A DNA stretch of 64,000 bases from Streptomyces stelliscabiei (lineage in GTDB: Bacteria > Actinomycetota > Actinomycetes > Streptomycetales > Streptomycetaceae): NCBI RefSeq assembly GCF_014873495.1, contig NZ_JADBGF010000001.1, positions 9,238,001 through 9,302,000 on the forward strand, in the 5' to 3' direction. The notes beneath the pieces are model-generated. The model was not told the origin of the DNA and searched no databases. It saw only the letters and a list, made by a program, of their open reading frames with translations. This document shows, piece by piece, positions 1-8,640 of this stretch. Positions within the stretch are counted from its first letter, which is position 1. Every line of letters starts with the position of its first letter. The translations under genes were made by a program, and so were the position numbers.

Positions 1-225
1 CGTGAACTATTTTCCTGAGCGTCATCGGGCGGCCGACACGGCGGACGCCGACCGGCGGTCGTGATCCACCATGCCTTCCCCGCGACCGTGATCGCCCCCC
101 GCGACCCCGCCGCTGACCCGGCACCCCGCATGTCGCGCCCGGCGCGTCCGGCGGGTCCAGACGGCCGACTCCGTCGGACGTCGCCGGAATCATCCACATT
201 CCCCGCCAGTCCCCTGGATGTAGAA

Positions 226-1680
226 ATGACAACACGTCCCCCTGCCCCCGCTCCCGATACGGTGACCACCACCGAAAGCACCCCAGCAGGATCCGGCCTG
301 CAGGCCGGGCTGAAGAACCGGCACCTGTCGATGATCGCCATCGGCGGCGTGATCGGCGCGGGCCTGTTCGTCGGTTCCGGCTCGGGCATCGCCGCCGCGG
401 GGCCCGGCATCCTCGTGTCGTACGCACTCGTGGGCGCCCTGGTCGTGCTCGTGATGCGCATGCTGGGTGAGATGGCCGCCGCGAACCCGACCTCCGGCTC
501 CTTCTCCGCCTACGCCGACCGCGCGCTCGGCCGCTGGGCCGGGTTCTCCATCGGCTGGCTGTACTGGTTCTTCTGGGTCGTGGTGCTCGCCGTGGAGGCG
601 ACCGCCGGCGCGAAGATCCTGGAGAGCTGGATCCCGGGCGTGCCGCAGTGGGCCTGGGCCCTGATCGTCATGATCGTGCTGACCGTCTCCAACCTCGCCT
701 CGGTCGCCTCCTACGGCGAGTTCGAGTTCTGGTTCGCCGGGATCAAGGTCGTCGCGATCGTCGCGTTCATCGGGGTCGGCCTCCTGGCCGTCTTCGGGAT
801 CCTGCCGGGCACGCACAGCGACACCGCGGGACTGTCCAACCTCACCGCGCACGGCGGCTTCCTGCCCAACGGACCCGGCAAGATCCTCACCGGCGTGCTG
901 ATGGTCGTCTTCTCCTTCATGGGCAGCGAGATCGTCACCCTGGCGGCCGGGGAGTCCGAGGACCCCCAGCGCGCGGTCACCAAGGCCACCAACAGCGTCA
1001 TCTGGCGGATCGGCGTCTTCTACCTCGGCTCGATCTTCGTCGTGCTGACCCTGCTGCCCTGGAACTCCCCGGCCATCACCAAGGACGGCTCGTACGTCGC
1101 CGCCCTGGACTCGCTGGGTATCGCGCACGCCGGTCAGGTCATGAACTTCATCGTCCTCACCTCCGTGCTGTCCTGCCTCAACTCCGGCCTCTACACCGCC
1201 TCCCGCATGGCCTTCTCCCTCGGCCGCCGCGGCGACGCACCCGCCGCCTTCGGCCGGACCAAGCGCCGGGGTGTGCCGCAGACCGCGATTCTCGCCTCTG
1301 TCGTCTTCGGCTTCGTCGCGGTGTTCTTCAACTACGCCTGGCCCGACACCGTCTTCCTGTTCCTGCTCAACTCCTCCGGCGCCATCGCCCTGTTCGTCTG
1401 GCTGGTCATCTGCTTCTCGCAGCTGCGGATGCGCCGGATCATCCAGGCCGAGTCGCCCGAGAAGCTCGTCGTCCGCATGTGGCTGTTCCCGTACCTGACC
1501 TGGGCCACCATCGCCCTGATCGTGTTCGTGCTCGGCTACATGCTCACCGACACCGCCTCCGGTGGAGGCCGGGACCAGGTCGTCCTGTCCACCCTGGTGG
1601 CCGGGGGTGTGGTGGCCTTCGCGCTGATCCGCAAGCGGCTGTCACCGACTGCCCGGCAGAAGGAGGGCACCCCCTCGTAG
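226..1680 (+). CDS. APC-family amino acid permease (GabP/AnsP-like)
   Basis: Cytoplasmic-membrane amino acid importer of the APC superfamily. After a short polar N-terminus the protein enters the family signature GLKNRHLSMIAIGGVIGAG in TM1, followed by about 12 hydrophobic segments; the loop PTSGSFSAYADRALGRWAGF and the GEMAAANP segment are typical of the GABA/asparagine/proline permease group. I chose ATG 226 (484 aa), because the in-frame sequence back to GTG 61 is proline- and arginine-rich with no homology-like content; the ribosome site before 226 is weak. It stands alone and converges with the DUF2218 gene across a strong hairpin. The exact substrate cannot be read from the sequence; GABA, aromatic or small neutral amino acids are all possible. 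Confidence 0.85.
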   Translation: MTTRPPAPAPDTVTTTESTPAGSGLQAGLKNRHLSMIAIGGVIGAGLFVGSGSGIAAAGPGILVSYALVGALVVLVMRMLGEMAAANPTSGSFSAYADRALGRWAGFSIGWLYWFFWVVVLAVEATAGAKILESWIPGVPQWAWALIVMIVLTVSNLASVASYGEFEFWFAGIKVVAIVAFIGVGLLAVFGILPGTHSDTAGLSNLTAHGGFLPNGPGKILTGVLMVVFSFMGSEIVTLAAGESEDPQRAVTKATNSVIWRIGVFYLGSIFVVLTLLPWNSPAITKDGSYVAALDSLGIAHAGQVMNFIVLTSVLSCLNSGLYTASRMAFSLGRRGDAPAAFGRTKRRGVPQTAILASVVFGFVAVFFNYAWPDTVFLFLLNSSGAIALFVWLVICFSQLRMRRIIQAESPEKLVVRMWLFPYLTWATIALIVFVLGYMLTDTASGGGRDQVVLSTLVAGGVVAFALIRKRLSPTARQKEGTPS

Positions 1681-1712
1681 CGGACCGGGCCCGCACGGGG
1701 CCGCCCCTGCCG

Positions 1713-1745
1713 CCGGTGACGCGACCCTCCCCCTCGCGTCACCGG
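1713..1745. terminator. Hairpin between convergent permease and DUF2218 genes
   Basis: A perfect 12-bp stem (CCGGTGACGCGA pairing with TCGCGTCACCGG) encloses a 9-nt pyrimidine-rich loop. It lies 33 nt after the permease stop and in the convergent gap before the DUF2218 stop, so it probably ends transcription of the permease. No U-tract follows, which is usual in Streptomyces. Confidence 0.7.
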
Positions 1746-1851
1746 CTGCACGGCTGCACGGCCGCACCCGTCACCGGGCGGGCGCTGGACCCGGCGGTTA
1801 CGGTCCTGCCGCTGCCGCCCAGGGCGGACCGTCCGCCGTGGCCGTCGGCCG

Positions 1852-2148
1852 TCAGCTCTCGGACGGCTCTTCCCAGGTGACGGACAGTTCGTTGCGCTGG
1901 CCGAAGCGTTCGAGGTGGCTGCCCACGACCTCGCGGACGGAGGTGAGCGCGGACGCGTCGGGTGCGCTCACGCGGATCAGGAGGTGGTCCTCGGCGGGCT
2001 GGAGGAGGACATCGGTCTGCTCGAAGGTGAGGCGGTGGCCGCCTTCGGGAGTCTGCTCGGTGGGGATCTTCCGCCCGAAGTGCGAGGCGAGTTGCTTGGC
2101 GTAGCGGGGGGCGGCGTCGGTGGAGGCGCGACCGAGGGAGGTGGGCAT
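1852..2148 (-). CDS. DUF2218 domain protein
   Basis: Small cytoplasmic protein of 98 aa whose whole length matches the DUF2218 pattern as I remember it: an N-terminal segment with RYAKQLASHFGRK, a central beta-rich part, and the C-terminal HLERFGQRNELSVTWEEP, like the family's HL-RFa-re-l-v-W ending. The function of the family is unknown; homologues often sit beside oxidoreductase or siderophore genes. ATG 2148 is chosen because GGAG lies 8 nt upstream, and the in-frame extension to 2235 would run through an AT-rich palindrome. It is transcribed divergently from a 2-hydroxyacid dehydrogenase; the shared 164-bp gap holds two TTCAAATTTGAA palindromes, which suggests common repression. Confidence 0.75.
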   Translation of the reverse strand: MPTSLGRASTDAAPRYAKQLASHFGRKIPTEQTPEGGHRLTFEQTDVLLQPAEDHLLIRVSAPDASALTSVREVVGSHLERFGQRNELSVTWEEPSES

Positions 2149-2192
2149 GGGGAGACTCCAAGGGACGGGGGATCGAGGCGCTGCGACCGTTG

Positions 2193-2206
2193 CTTCAAAT
2201 TTGAAG
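2193..2206. promoter_or_regulatory. Palindromic operator candidate 1 (TTCAAATTTGAA core)
   Basis: CTTCAAATTTGAAG is a perfect 14-bp palindrome in a strikingly AT-rich patch of an otherwise GC-rich intergenic region. It lies 44 bp upstream of the DUF2218 start codon. The same 12-bp core recurs at 2235-2252 with centres exactly 44 bp apart (about four helical turns), as expected for two dimers bound on one DNA face. A MarR- or TetR-type repressor is the likely kind of binder, but no such gene is adjacent in the window. Confidence 0.7.
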
Positions 2207-2234
2207 TGACTGTCGCGTCGACCATAGTCCCGCA

Positions 2235-2252
2235 TGATTCAAATTTGAATCA
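2235..2252. promoter_or_regulatory. Palindromic operator candidate 2 (18-bp perfect dyad)
   Basis: TGATTCAAATTTGAATCA is a perfect 18-bp palindrome sharing the core TTCAAATTTGAA with the site at 2193-2206. It ends 60 nt before the ATG of the 2-hydroxyacid dehydrogenase, so it could overlap that gene's promoter while site 1 overlaps the DUF2218 promoter. Confidence 0.75.
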
Positions 2253-2312
2253 AGGGTGATGTCGCGTGGATCACATTCCTGCGTACCGGGCGGCGAACGG
2301 CAGACTGCCCGT

Positions 2313-3278
2313 ATGACCCTCCACTGCGCAGTGCTGGACGACTACCAGGGCGCCGCCCTCGCCCTGGCCGACTGGAGCACCCTCGCCGACCGGGTGGAGG
2401 TGCGCACGCTCCGCGAGCACATCACCGACCGGGACGGGCTCGTGGCCGAACTCGCCGACTGCGAGATCGTCGTGGCCATGCGGGAACGCACCCCCATCTC
2501 CGCCGACCTGCTGCGCCGACTGCCCCGGCTGCGCCTGCTGGTGACCACCGGTATGCGCAATGCCTCCATCGACCTCGCCGCGGCCCGGGCCCAGGGCGTG
2601 GTCGTGTGCGGGACGGCGAGCAGCCCCACCCCGCCCGTCGAACTGACCTGGGCGCTCCTCCTCGGCCTGGCCCGCCACCTCACCGTGGAGAGCCGGGTGC
2701 TGCGCGAGGGCGGCCCCTGGCAGTCCACCGTCGGGCAGGACCTGCACGGCCGCACCCTCGGTCTGCTCGGACTGGGCAGGATCGGCACCCGGGTGGCCCG
2801 CGTCGCCACCGCCTTCGGCATGGAGGTCCTCGCCTGGAGCCAGAACCTCACCGCCGAACGGGCGGCCGCGGCGGGAGCCGAACTCGCCGCCGGCAAGGCG
2901 GATCTGCTCGGCCGAAGCGACTTCGTGTCCGTCCACCTCGTCCTGTCCGACCGCACCCGCGGCCTGCTCGGCGAGCCGGAACTGCGTGCCATGCGCCCGC
3001 ACGCCCACCTCGTCAACACCTCCCGCGCCGCCATCGTCGACCGGGCCGCCCTCGAACGTGCCCTGCGCGAGGGCTGGATCGCCGGCGCCGGTCTCGACGT
3101 CTTCGAGACCGAACCGCTCCCCGCCGACGACCCCCTGCGCTCCCTCCCGAACGTGCTCGCCACCCCGCACCTGGGCTATGTCACCGAGCGGAACTACCGC
3201 ACCTTCTACACGGAGGCGGTGGAGGACATCACCGCCTTCCTCGCCGGCACCCCGGTCCGCACGCTGACACCCGGCTGA
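2313..3278 (+). CDS. D-isomer-specific 2-hydroxyacid dehydrogenase, NAD-dependent
   Basis: Cytoplasmic NAD(P)-dependent oxidoreductase of the D-2-hydroxyacid dehydrogenase family (321 aa), interconverting a 2-hydroxy acid and a 2-keto acid. The Rossmann fingerprint GLLGLGRIGTRVA sits near residue 152. The catalytic triad is visible in order: Arg in VNTSRAAIVD, Glu in DVFETEPLP, and His in ATPHLGYVT. The N-terminal substrate-binding half contains MRERTPISADLLRRLPRLRLLVTTG, typical of the phosphoglycerate dehydrogenase-like branch. ATG 2313 begins the conserved MTLHCAVLDDYQG start; an earlier in-frame ATG at 2256 would place the palindromic operator almost in the leader. It is divergent from the DUF2218 gene. 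Substrate is unknown. Confidence 0.88.
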   Translation: MTLHCAVLDDYQGAALALADWSTLADRVEVRTLREHITDRDGLVAELADCEIVVAMRERTPISADLLRRLPRLRLLVTTGMRNASIDLAAARAQGVVVCGTASSPTPPVELTWALLLGLARHLTVESRVLREGGPWQSTVGQDLHGRTLGLLGLGRIGTRVARVATAFGMEVLAWSQNLTAERAAAAGAELAAGKADLLGRSDFVSVHLVLSDRTRGLLGEPELRAMRPHAHLVNTSRAAIVDRAALERALREGWIAGAGLDVFETEPLPADDPLRSLPNVLATPHLGYVTERNYRTFYTEAVEDITAFLAGTPVRTLTPG

Positions 3279-3312
3279 GCGGGTACGGACGCCCGCCGGC
3301 GAGGCCGCGTGC

Positions 3313-5202
3313 TCAGCGGTAGCAGGTGGCGACCCCCGGGCGCCACGGGCAGGCCAGGGCGGCGAAGCCACCGTTGGCGGTGACGTCGACGGTGAGCGGG
3401 TCGCCGCCGCGCAGGACCCGGCGGTCCTGGACGAGGCCGTCGGCGCCGTCCCGGACCGTCTCGACCAGCCAGCGGCCGGAGCCCAGGGACAGCGGCACCT
3501 CGGCGGTGCGGGCCGCGCCGGCGTACACCCCGCCGACGAACCAGCGGTCGCCGCTGCGGCGGGCGAGCACCGCCTCCTGACCGGGCTGTCCGGCCAGGAG
3601 CCGGGTGTCGTCCCAGGCGGCGGGGACCTGGTCGAAGTAGGCGCGGGCGAGCGGGCGGGCGTCGTACGACTCGGGAGTGCCCGCGAACATCTGCAGGCCC
3701 GACTCGTAGGCGACGGAGAGCCCCACCTCGGCCGCGTCGGAGTTGGGGCGCAGTCCGACGCGCTGGAAGGCGCCGGGGGTGAAGTCCATGGAGCCGATGA
3801 CGTTACGGGTGAAGGGCAGGGTGGTGAGGTGGGCGGCGGTGTTGGTGCGCTTCTCCTCGCCCGCGACGCCTTCCAGGGTCATGACGTGCGGCCAGGTGCG
3901 CTGGATGCCCTTGGGGATCGTGGAGCCGTGGAAGTTGACCAGGAGGTGGTGGGCGGCGGTCTCCGGGAGGATCGCGTCGTACCAGCGGAGCGTGGCCTGC
4001 GCCTCGGAGTCCATGAAGTCGATCTTGACGCCCTTGACGCCCCAGCGTTCCAGGGTGGGCAGCCACCGGGCGCGTTCCTCGGCCGTGTCGAGGTCGCGCT
4101 GGTGGATCCAGACGATGATGCCGACCCCCTTGGCGCGCGCGTACTCGACGAGTTCGGGCATCCAGCTGGTGGTCTGCCAGTCCGGGTCGGTGGTGTCCCA
4201 GGCGTCGGACCTGAAGTACCAGCCCGCGTCGACGGCCTCGTAGGGCCAGCCGCGTTCGGCGGCGTAGTCGACGTACGCCTTCTGCGCCGCGAGGCTCTGG
4301 CCGGCAGGTCGGCCGCCGGCGAGCCAGGTCCACAGGGCGGTGCCGGGCCGGATCCAGGAGGGGTCGCGGATCTCGGAGGCGGGGGCCAGGTCATCGGTGA
4401 AGGTGGAGCGGGTCACGGTGGCGAGGTCGCCGGTGACCATGGCCCGCCAGGGGGTGGTGAGGGGGCCGTCGGTGACGACCCGGTCGTCGGCGAGCCTGAT
4501 CCGGTAGGTGCCCGTGCCCTGCTCGTGGCTGAGCCGGGCGCCGGAGTAGGCGCCGGTGAGGTCGGACTCGGCGAGCAGGGTGTAGCCGCCGTCGGTCGCG
4601 AACAGCGCCTGGTCCGCGTACGCGCCGGTGGGCGCGCTCGCGGCGGTGTACTGGACGAACTGCCCCTCGTTGTCGGCCCGGTAGGTGCCGAGCCACGCCT
4701 TGGCGTCCGCCGGAAGGCTGAACGCGGAGGTCTCGCCGAGCACGTCGCCGTACCCGGCGGGCAGGACGTACCGGTAGGCGACGCCGTCGGCGGAGGCGCG
4801 GACGACGAGGTCGAGCCGGGCACCGGCGGTGGTCGCGAACGACAGCCGGCTCTCGTTCATCCGCACCCGGCGTTCCAGCCGCTTGCCGGCGCTCGTCCGG
4901 TACCGCTCGTCGATCACCCTGTCCTTGCGGTGTACGAAGCGCAGCCCCTGGGACAGGTCGGCCCGTTCGGTGACGATGCCGACGGGCGACGGCTCGATCA
5001 CCGTACGGCCGCCGCGGGACACCGTCAGGCTCAGGGCGCCGGTGGTGGAGTCCAGGGACACCCGCGCGCGGGGTGCGTGCGCCGTCGCGGACACGGTCCA
5101 GGCGCGGTCGTGCGGTTCGGCCCGCGCGGGCACGGTCGTGAGCAGCGTGGCCACCAGCCCGGCGCAGAGCCCGGCGACCGCGGTCCTGATCGGAACCGCC
5201 AT
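3313..5202 (-). CDS. Secreted glycoside hydrolase family 97, retaining (alpha-galactosidase-like)
   Basis: Exported enzyme (629 aa) that should hydrolyse alpha-linked galactose or glucose. It starts with a signal peptide (hydrophobic run AVAGLCAGLVATLLTTVPARA). The GH97 N-terminal beta-sandwich fills roughly residues 35-270, a (beta/alpha)8 barrel follows, and a C-terminal beta domain ends the protein. In KIDFMDS the Asp at residue 395 occupies the place of the nucleophile in retaining GH97 enzymes (absent from inverting SusB-type members); Glu444 in MTLEG is a candidate acid/base. ATG 5202 has GGGAGG six nt upstream; the in-frame extension lacks a site. It lies 46 nt after the GH95-like gene, so the two are probably one operon. 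Confidence 0.88.
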   Translation of the reverse strand: MAVPIRTAVAGLCAGLVATLLTTVPARAEPHDRAWTVSATAHAPRARVSLDSTTGALSLTVSRGGRTVIEPSPVGIVTERADLSQGLRFVHRKDRVIDERYRTSAGKRLERRVRMNESRLSFATTAGARLDLVVRASADGVAYRYVLPAGYGDVLGETSAFSLPADAKAWLGTYRADNEGQFVQYTAASAPTGAYADQALFATDGGYTLLAESDLTGAYSGARLSHEQGTGTYRIRLADDRVVTDGPLTTPWRAMVTGDLATVTRSTFTDDLAPASEIRDPSWIRPGTALWTWLAGGRPAGQSLAAQKAYVDYAAERGWPYEAVDAGWYFRSDAWDTTDPDWQTTSWMPELVEYARAKGVGIIVWIHQRDLDTAEERARWLPTLERWGVKGVKIDFMDSEAQATLRWYDAILPETAAHHLLVNFHGSTIPKGIQRTWPHVMTLEGVAGEEKRTNTAAHLTTLPFTRNVIGSMDFTPGAFQRVGLRPNSDAAEVGLSVAYESGLQMFAGTPESYDARPLARAYFDQVPAAWDDTRLLAGQPGQEAVLARRSGDRWFVGGVYAGAARTAEVPLSLGSGRWLVETVRDGADGLVQDRRVLRGGDPLTVDVTANGGFAALACPWRPGVATCYR

Positions 5203-5248
5203 GAGAATCCTCCCTGTTGCTGTGTACGTGGCCCTCGGACGGTGGCTG

Positions 5249-7588
5249 CTACGGCAGTCCCCAGGCGGCACCCGGCTCGCTGACGGCGACCGGTTCGATG
5301 ACGAGGTCGGGCCGGGAGCCGGAGTGGACGAGCACCTCGCGGCCCTGGGGCAGGTCGATGGCGAGGGTGCCGTCGCCCAGGTCGTCGGTGCGGGCCGGGG
5401 TGCCGTCGTCGAGGAGGACGGTGAGGCGGCCGGCGAGCCCGTGCCGCAGCTTCAGCGGTTCACCGGCCAGGCTCCTGATCCGGATGAACCGGGTCGTCCC
5501 CGCCCTGCGGACGGCGCTGACCAGGAAGGCCCCCTGGGTGCGGAAGTCGTGCAAGGTCACGTCCGCCCAGGCGGAGGGGACGGCGGGGAAGACACGGATC
5601 ACGCCGCCCCAGCTCTGGCAGAACATGTCGTGCAGCGACTGCGAGGCGGACAGCGGTGTCTCGATCACCGGACCGGCCTCGGTGTAGTGGGTGTTGGGCC
5701 GGCAGGGGTAGCGGGTGGTGGGGTCGAAGAACTTCCGCAGGTAGGTGATCGCGGTGTCGCCGTCGCCGGCCATCGCGTACATCGACGCGGCCCCCGTGTA
5801 GCTGTAGCCCCGGTGGGCGCCGGGCAGCGCGTGCCAGCGGACGACCGACCTGGTGATCAGGTCACGGTTCTCGGGCTGCTCCCAGTTGACGAGGTACAGC
5901 GGATACACCATCAGCAGATGCGAGTAGTGCCGGTGGGACTGCGCGTACGGGGTGTCGGCTCCGATCATGAAGCCGTTGTCGTCGACCGGGTACGGGGTGA
6001 GCCGGGCCAGCACCTCCTGCCAGCGCGGGATCAACTCGTCGTCCACGCCGAGGAGTTCGGCGGAATCGATGAGCGTGCGGCAGCCCCAGCGGATGAGGGC
6101 CAGGTCGTAGTTGGTGTCCTGCGGCGGCACGACCGGATACTCGGGGGACAGCGTGCTCGGCAGATGCAGCCTGCCGTCGCTGCCCGGGGTGAGGAAGTGC
6201 AGGTAGTAGTTGATCGCCCGGCGCAGCACCGGGAAGACCGTGTCGCGCAGCAGGGCCTCGTCCATGGAGTGCCGGTAGGTCAGCCACACGTTGTGCAGCG
6301 CCCAGGTGAGGTCGCCCACCTCGGCGCCGGTGCCCGGTCGGCCCACGTTCCGGGTGGCGAACATGTCGGAGCTGCGGCCGACGCCGGAGCTGTCCGCGCG
6401 GTAGGCGGCCGGCACGTTGGCGATGAGCTGTTCCTGGTTCTGGCGCACGGTGGTGGCGAGCGAGTCGAGTTCCAGGTGGTTGGAGCCGTGCACGAGCCAG
6501 TACTCCAGCTGGACGTTGAGGTTCCACCACACCGCCGGCCACGGGGTCGGTTCCAGCCAGGGGCCGCAGGTGGCCATGACGGGGCCGCCCGCGCGGCTGG
6601 CGGAGGCGACCTTGTAGAGCTGGATCCAGTGGAAGCTCTGCAGCCGTTCGTCGGGGAACGAGACGAAGCTCTTGGGGTAGAAGGCGTGCCACCAGTCGCG
6701 ATGCCGCCGGCGAAGGGTGTTGTACGACTTGGCGCGCCGGAGGTGCCGTAGCGAGTCGGCCTCGGCGGCGGTCGTGGAGGGGGCGCTGTGGCCGACGGCG
6801 AGCAGCAGTTCGTCGCCGTCGCGGCGGTAGGCGGTGGCCGTCTGGCCGCCGATGAGCGGCTGGAGCACCTGCTCGGTGCCCTCGGCGGTGGTCCGGGTCG
6901 TCCAGGGCGGGTGGGCGGTGTAGCCGGCGGGCGGGGCCTCGCTGATCCTCCGGGGGCTGACGGCCTCCTCGGGGTGGAAGGTCCAGACGACGCGTTCGCC
7001 GCCGGCCGCCGTCACGCGGGTGGCCAGTACCTCGTCGTGGACGAGGGCGGAGAGGGTGAGGGTGCCGGCGGTGGTGGTGACGGTGCCGGTCAGCTCGGCG
7101 TTCCACAGGCTCAGCCGCCAGTCGACGGCGGTGATGGTGCCGACCGGGTCGAGCGTGAGGTGGCCGACCGGCAGCCGGCAGGTGCCCCAGCCGCTGCCGA
7201 ACTCGGGCCGGTGGTCCTGGACGCGGCCGTGCTGGACGGTGAACCGGATCCGGTTGGCGTCCGGTTCCTGGTAGATCATGCTGCCGAGCAGCCCGTCGCC
7301 GAGGAACGGGCCCTCGTACCAGCGGGTGGGCGGTCTGCTCCAGCGCAGGTCCTGCTCACGCAGGAACCGGTCCCAGGAGCGGTCGGTGGTCATCGTGTCG
7401 CGGAGTTGCCAGGGGCGTCCGCTCCCCGGGGCGGCCGGCGCATCGGTGCCGATGGCCGGTGCCGCCGTCGGTAAGGGGGGTCCGGCATGGGCCGTTCCGG
7501 GCAGGGCCGCCGCTGCCGCGCCGCCCAGCGCGGTGCCGATCACGGCACGGCGGGGCAGGGGGGAGTGCTTCCCCGACTGCGAGGTCAT
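5249..7588 (-). CDS. Secreted GH95-like enzyme (alpha-L-fucosidase family) with altered catalytic base
   Basis: Large Tat-exported hydrolase (779 aa): PLPRRAVIGTALGG is a twin-arginine signal ending near AHA. The body follows the GH95 plan: N-terminal beta-sandwich with WYEGPFLGDGLLGSMIY, then an (alpha/alpha)6 barrel. The N-x-N pair (Asn356 and Asn358 in WNLNVQ) and the acid Glu483 in LSPEY line up with the AfcA residues as I remember them. The usual D-G-N-F-G motif carrying the Asp base reads E-T-P-L-S here, with Glu643 in the Asp position. Two adjacent ATGs occur; the second (7588) has GGAGG at six nt. It leads the operon with GH97. The specificity may differ from 1,2-alpha-L-fucosidase. 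Confidence 0.8.
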   Translation of the reverse strand: MTSQSGKHSPLPRRAVIGTALGGAAAAALPGTAHAGPPLPTAAPAIGTDAPAAPGSGRPWQLRDTMTTDRSWDRFLREQDLRWSRPPTRWYEGPFLGDGLLGSMIYQEPDANRIRFTVQHGRVQDHRPEFGSGWGTCRLPVGHLTLDPVGTITAVDWRLSLWNAELTGTVTTTAGTLTLSALVHDEVLATRVTAAGGERVVWTFHPEEAVSPRRISEAPPAGYTAHPPWTTRTTAEGTEQVLQPLIGGQTATAYRRDGDELLLAVGHSAPSTTAAEADSLRHLRRAKSYNTLRRRHRDWWHAFYPKSFVSFPDERLQSFHWIQLYKVASASRAGGPVMATCGPWLEPTPWPAVWWNLNVQLEYWLVHGSNHLELDSLATTVRQNQEQLIANVPAAYRADSSGVGRSSDMFATRNVGRPGTGAEVGDLTWALHNVWLTYRHSMDEALLRDTVFPVLRRAINYYLHFLTPGSDGRLHLPSTLSPEYPVVPPQDTNYDLALIRWGCRTLIDSAELLGVDDELIPRWQEVLARLTPYPVDDNGFMIGADTPYAQSHRHYSHLLMVYPLYLVNWEQPENRDLITRSVVRWHALPGAHRGYSYTGAASMYAMAGDGDTAITYLRKFFDPTTRYPCRPNTHYTEAGPVIETPLSASQSLHDMFCQSWGGVIRVFPAVPSAWADVTLHDFRTQGAFLVSAVRRAGTTRFIRIRSLAGEPLKLRHGLAGRLTVLLDDGTPARTDDLGDGTLAIDLPQGREVLVHSGSRPDLVIEPVAVSEPGAAWGLP

Positions 7589-7615
7589 CATCGTCCTCCA
7601 TACCTGACGGATCAT

Positions 7616-7634
7616 CGATACATCGGGTGTATCG
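7616..7634. promoter_or_regulatory. Inverted repeat upstream of the GH95-like gene
   Basis: CGATACA and TGTATCG form a perfect 7-bp inverted repeat with a 5-nt spacer, 25-45 nt upstream of the GH95-like start and in the divergent gap before the PL7-like gene. Position and symmetry fit an operator for a GntR- or LacI-type sugar regulator. No matching copy was seen elsewhere in the window. Confidence 0.5.
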
Positions 7635-7809
7635 GCGAACCTAGGCAGGGTCGAGGGGCCTGTCAATGGGGCGGCCGGTGGCGAGATTCCGTGCAACATG
7701 GGCCTGAATTAGCCTGTCTCGCCGAGGAATTGGCCTCCATGCTCACTCTGGCACCTGGTCCAGACGTTTGCACTCCTCCGATGTTTCCTGCCGCGGAAGG
7801 ACAAGGCTG

Positions 7810-8511
7810 ATGAAGAGACGAACCGTCCTGCGGGCGGGAGCGGGTCTGCTGGCCGGCGGCACGGTCGCCGCTGCCCCCGCCGCCGACCCGACCGCCGTCC
7901 CGACCACGCCCCCCACTGCCGTCCGGGCCGCCGACCCGACCGACGGCTGGACCCGGACCGCGTTCACGTACAGCTGGCACAAGCCCTGGAACCTCGACCT
8001 GAGCGACCGCCACAGCCACACCGGGGGCGTCCACCGCGTGTGGGTGTACGCCACCGACGAGCCCTTCGAGCAGGGCAGCTCCACCGGCCCGCGCACGGAG
8101 ATGCGCTGGAAGAACGACTACACCACCGGCGATCGCATGTGGGACGCCGACGTCTACCTCCCGGCCGGCACCGACCGCGCGTCCTTCGTCCAGATCCTGC
8201 GGACCCGACGCCCCTCGGGCACCCCGGCCACGGACATCATGCTCAACGTCCACGACACCGACGGCGGCACCGTGCGCCGCTACGACGGCACGGTCCTCAA
8301 AACCGGCGCCTACGACACCTGGTTCAACGTGAAGATCGCCCACGAGGCGAGCAGCGGAACCGGCACCGTCAAGGTCTATCTCGACAACTCCCTCGTGCTC
8401 ACGGTCGCCGACCGCGGCCCCGCCACCCGCTACTTCAAGAACGGCGTCTACCACCACGGCTCCGGCCGCGCCGAGGCCCGCTTCCGCGACATCACCCACT
8501 GGACCCGCTGA
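7810..8511 (+). CDS. Secreted polysaccharide lyase-like beta-jelly-roll protein (PL7/PL20-like)
   Basis: Tat-exported protein (233 aa): KRRTVLRAGAG is a twin-arginine motif followed by an Ala-rich region. The mature part has the landmarks of the concanavalin-like polysaccharide lyase clan: RTEMRW (compare RxELR in PL7), FVQILR (compare QIH), and YFKNGVYHH (compare YFKAGxYxQ). The His that normally follows QI is a Leu here, so activity may be altered or the protein may belong to a sister family. ATG 7810 has GGAAGGA about eight nt upstream. It is divergent from the GH95-GH97 operon, and a hairpin closes the gene. Function is inferred from fold motifs only; a carbohydrate-binding role is an alternative. 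Confidence 0.6.
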   Translation: MKRRTVLRAGAGLLAGGTVAAAPAADPTAVPTTPPTAVRAADPTDGWTRTAFTYSWHKPWNLDLSDRHSHTGGVHRVWVYATDEPFEQGSSTGPRTEMRWKNDYTTGDRMWDADVYLPAGTDRASFVQILRTRRPSGTPATDIMLNVHDTDGGTVRRYDGTVLKTGAYDTWFNVKIAHEASSGTGTVKVYLDNSLVLTVADRGPATRYFKNGVYHHGSGRAEARFRDITHWTR

Positions 8512-8520
8512 CCGGGCCCG

Positions 8521-8550
8521 GCGCGGGAGCGCGGCGGCCGCCTCCCGCGC
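8521..8550. terminator. Hairpin after the PL7-like gene
   Basis: GCGCGGGAG pairs perfectly with CTCCCGCGC around a GC-rich loop that contains GCGGCCGC. It begins nine nt after the stop codon of the PL7-like gene and separates it from the cobalamin genes. Confidence 0.65.
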
Positions 8551-8640
8551 ACCCGGGCACGGGTGCGCAGGTCACCGCCCAGTAGAGTGCGCCTCTGTCG
8601 TTACCGAGAACCGCCCCCGATCCGCCCGAGGTACCGCGCA

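Noticed and set aside
1745..1762. GGCTGCACGGCTGCACGG short tandem repeat
   Set aside because: Two short copies in GC-rich noncoding DNA with no further structure; not meaningful.
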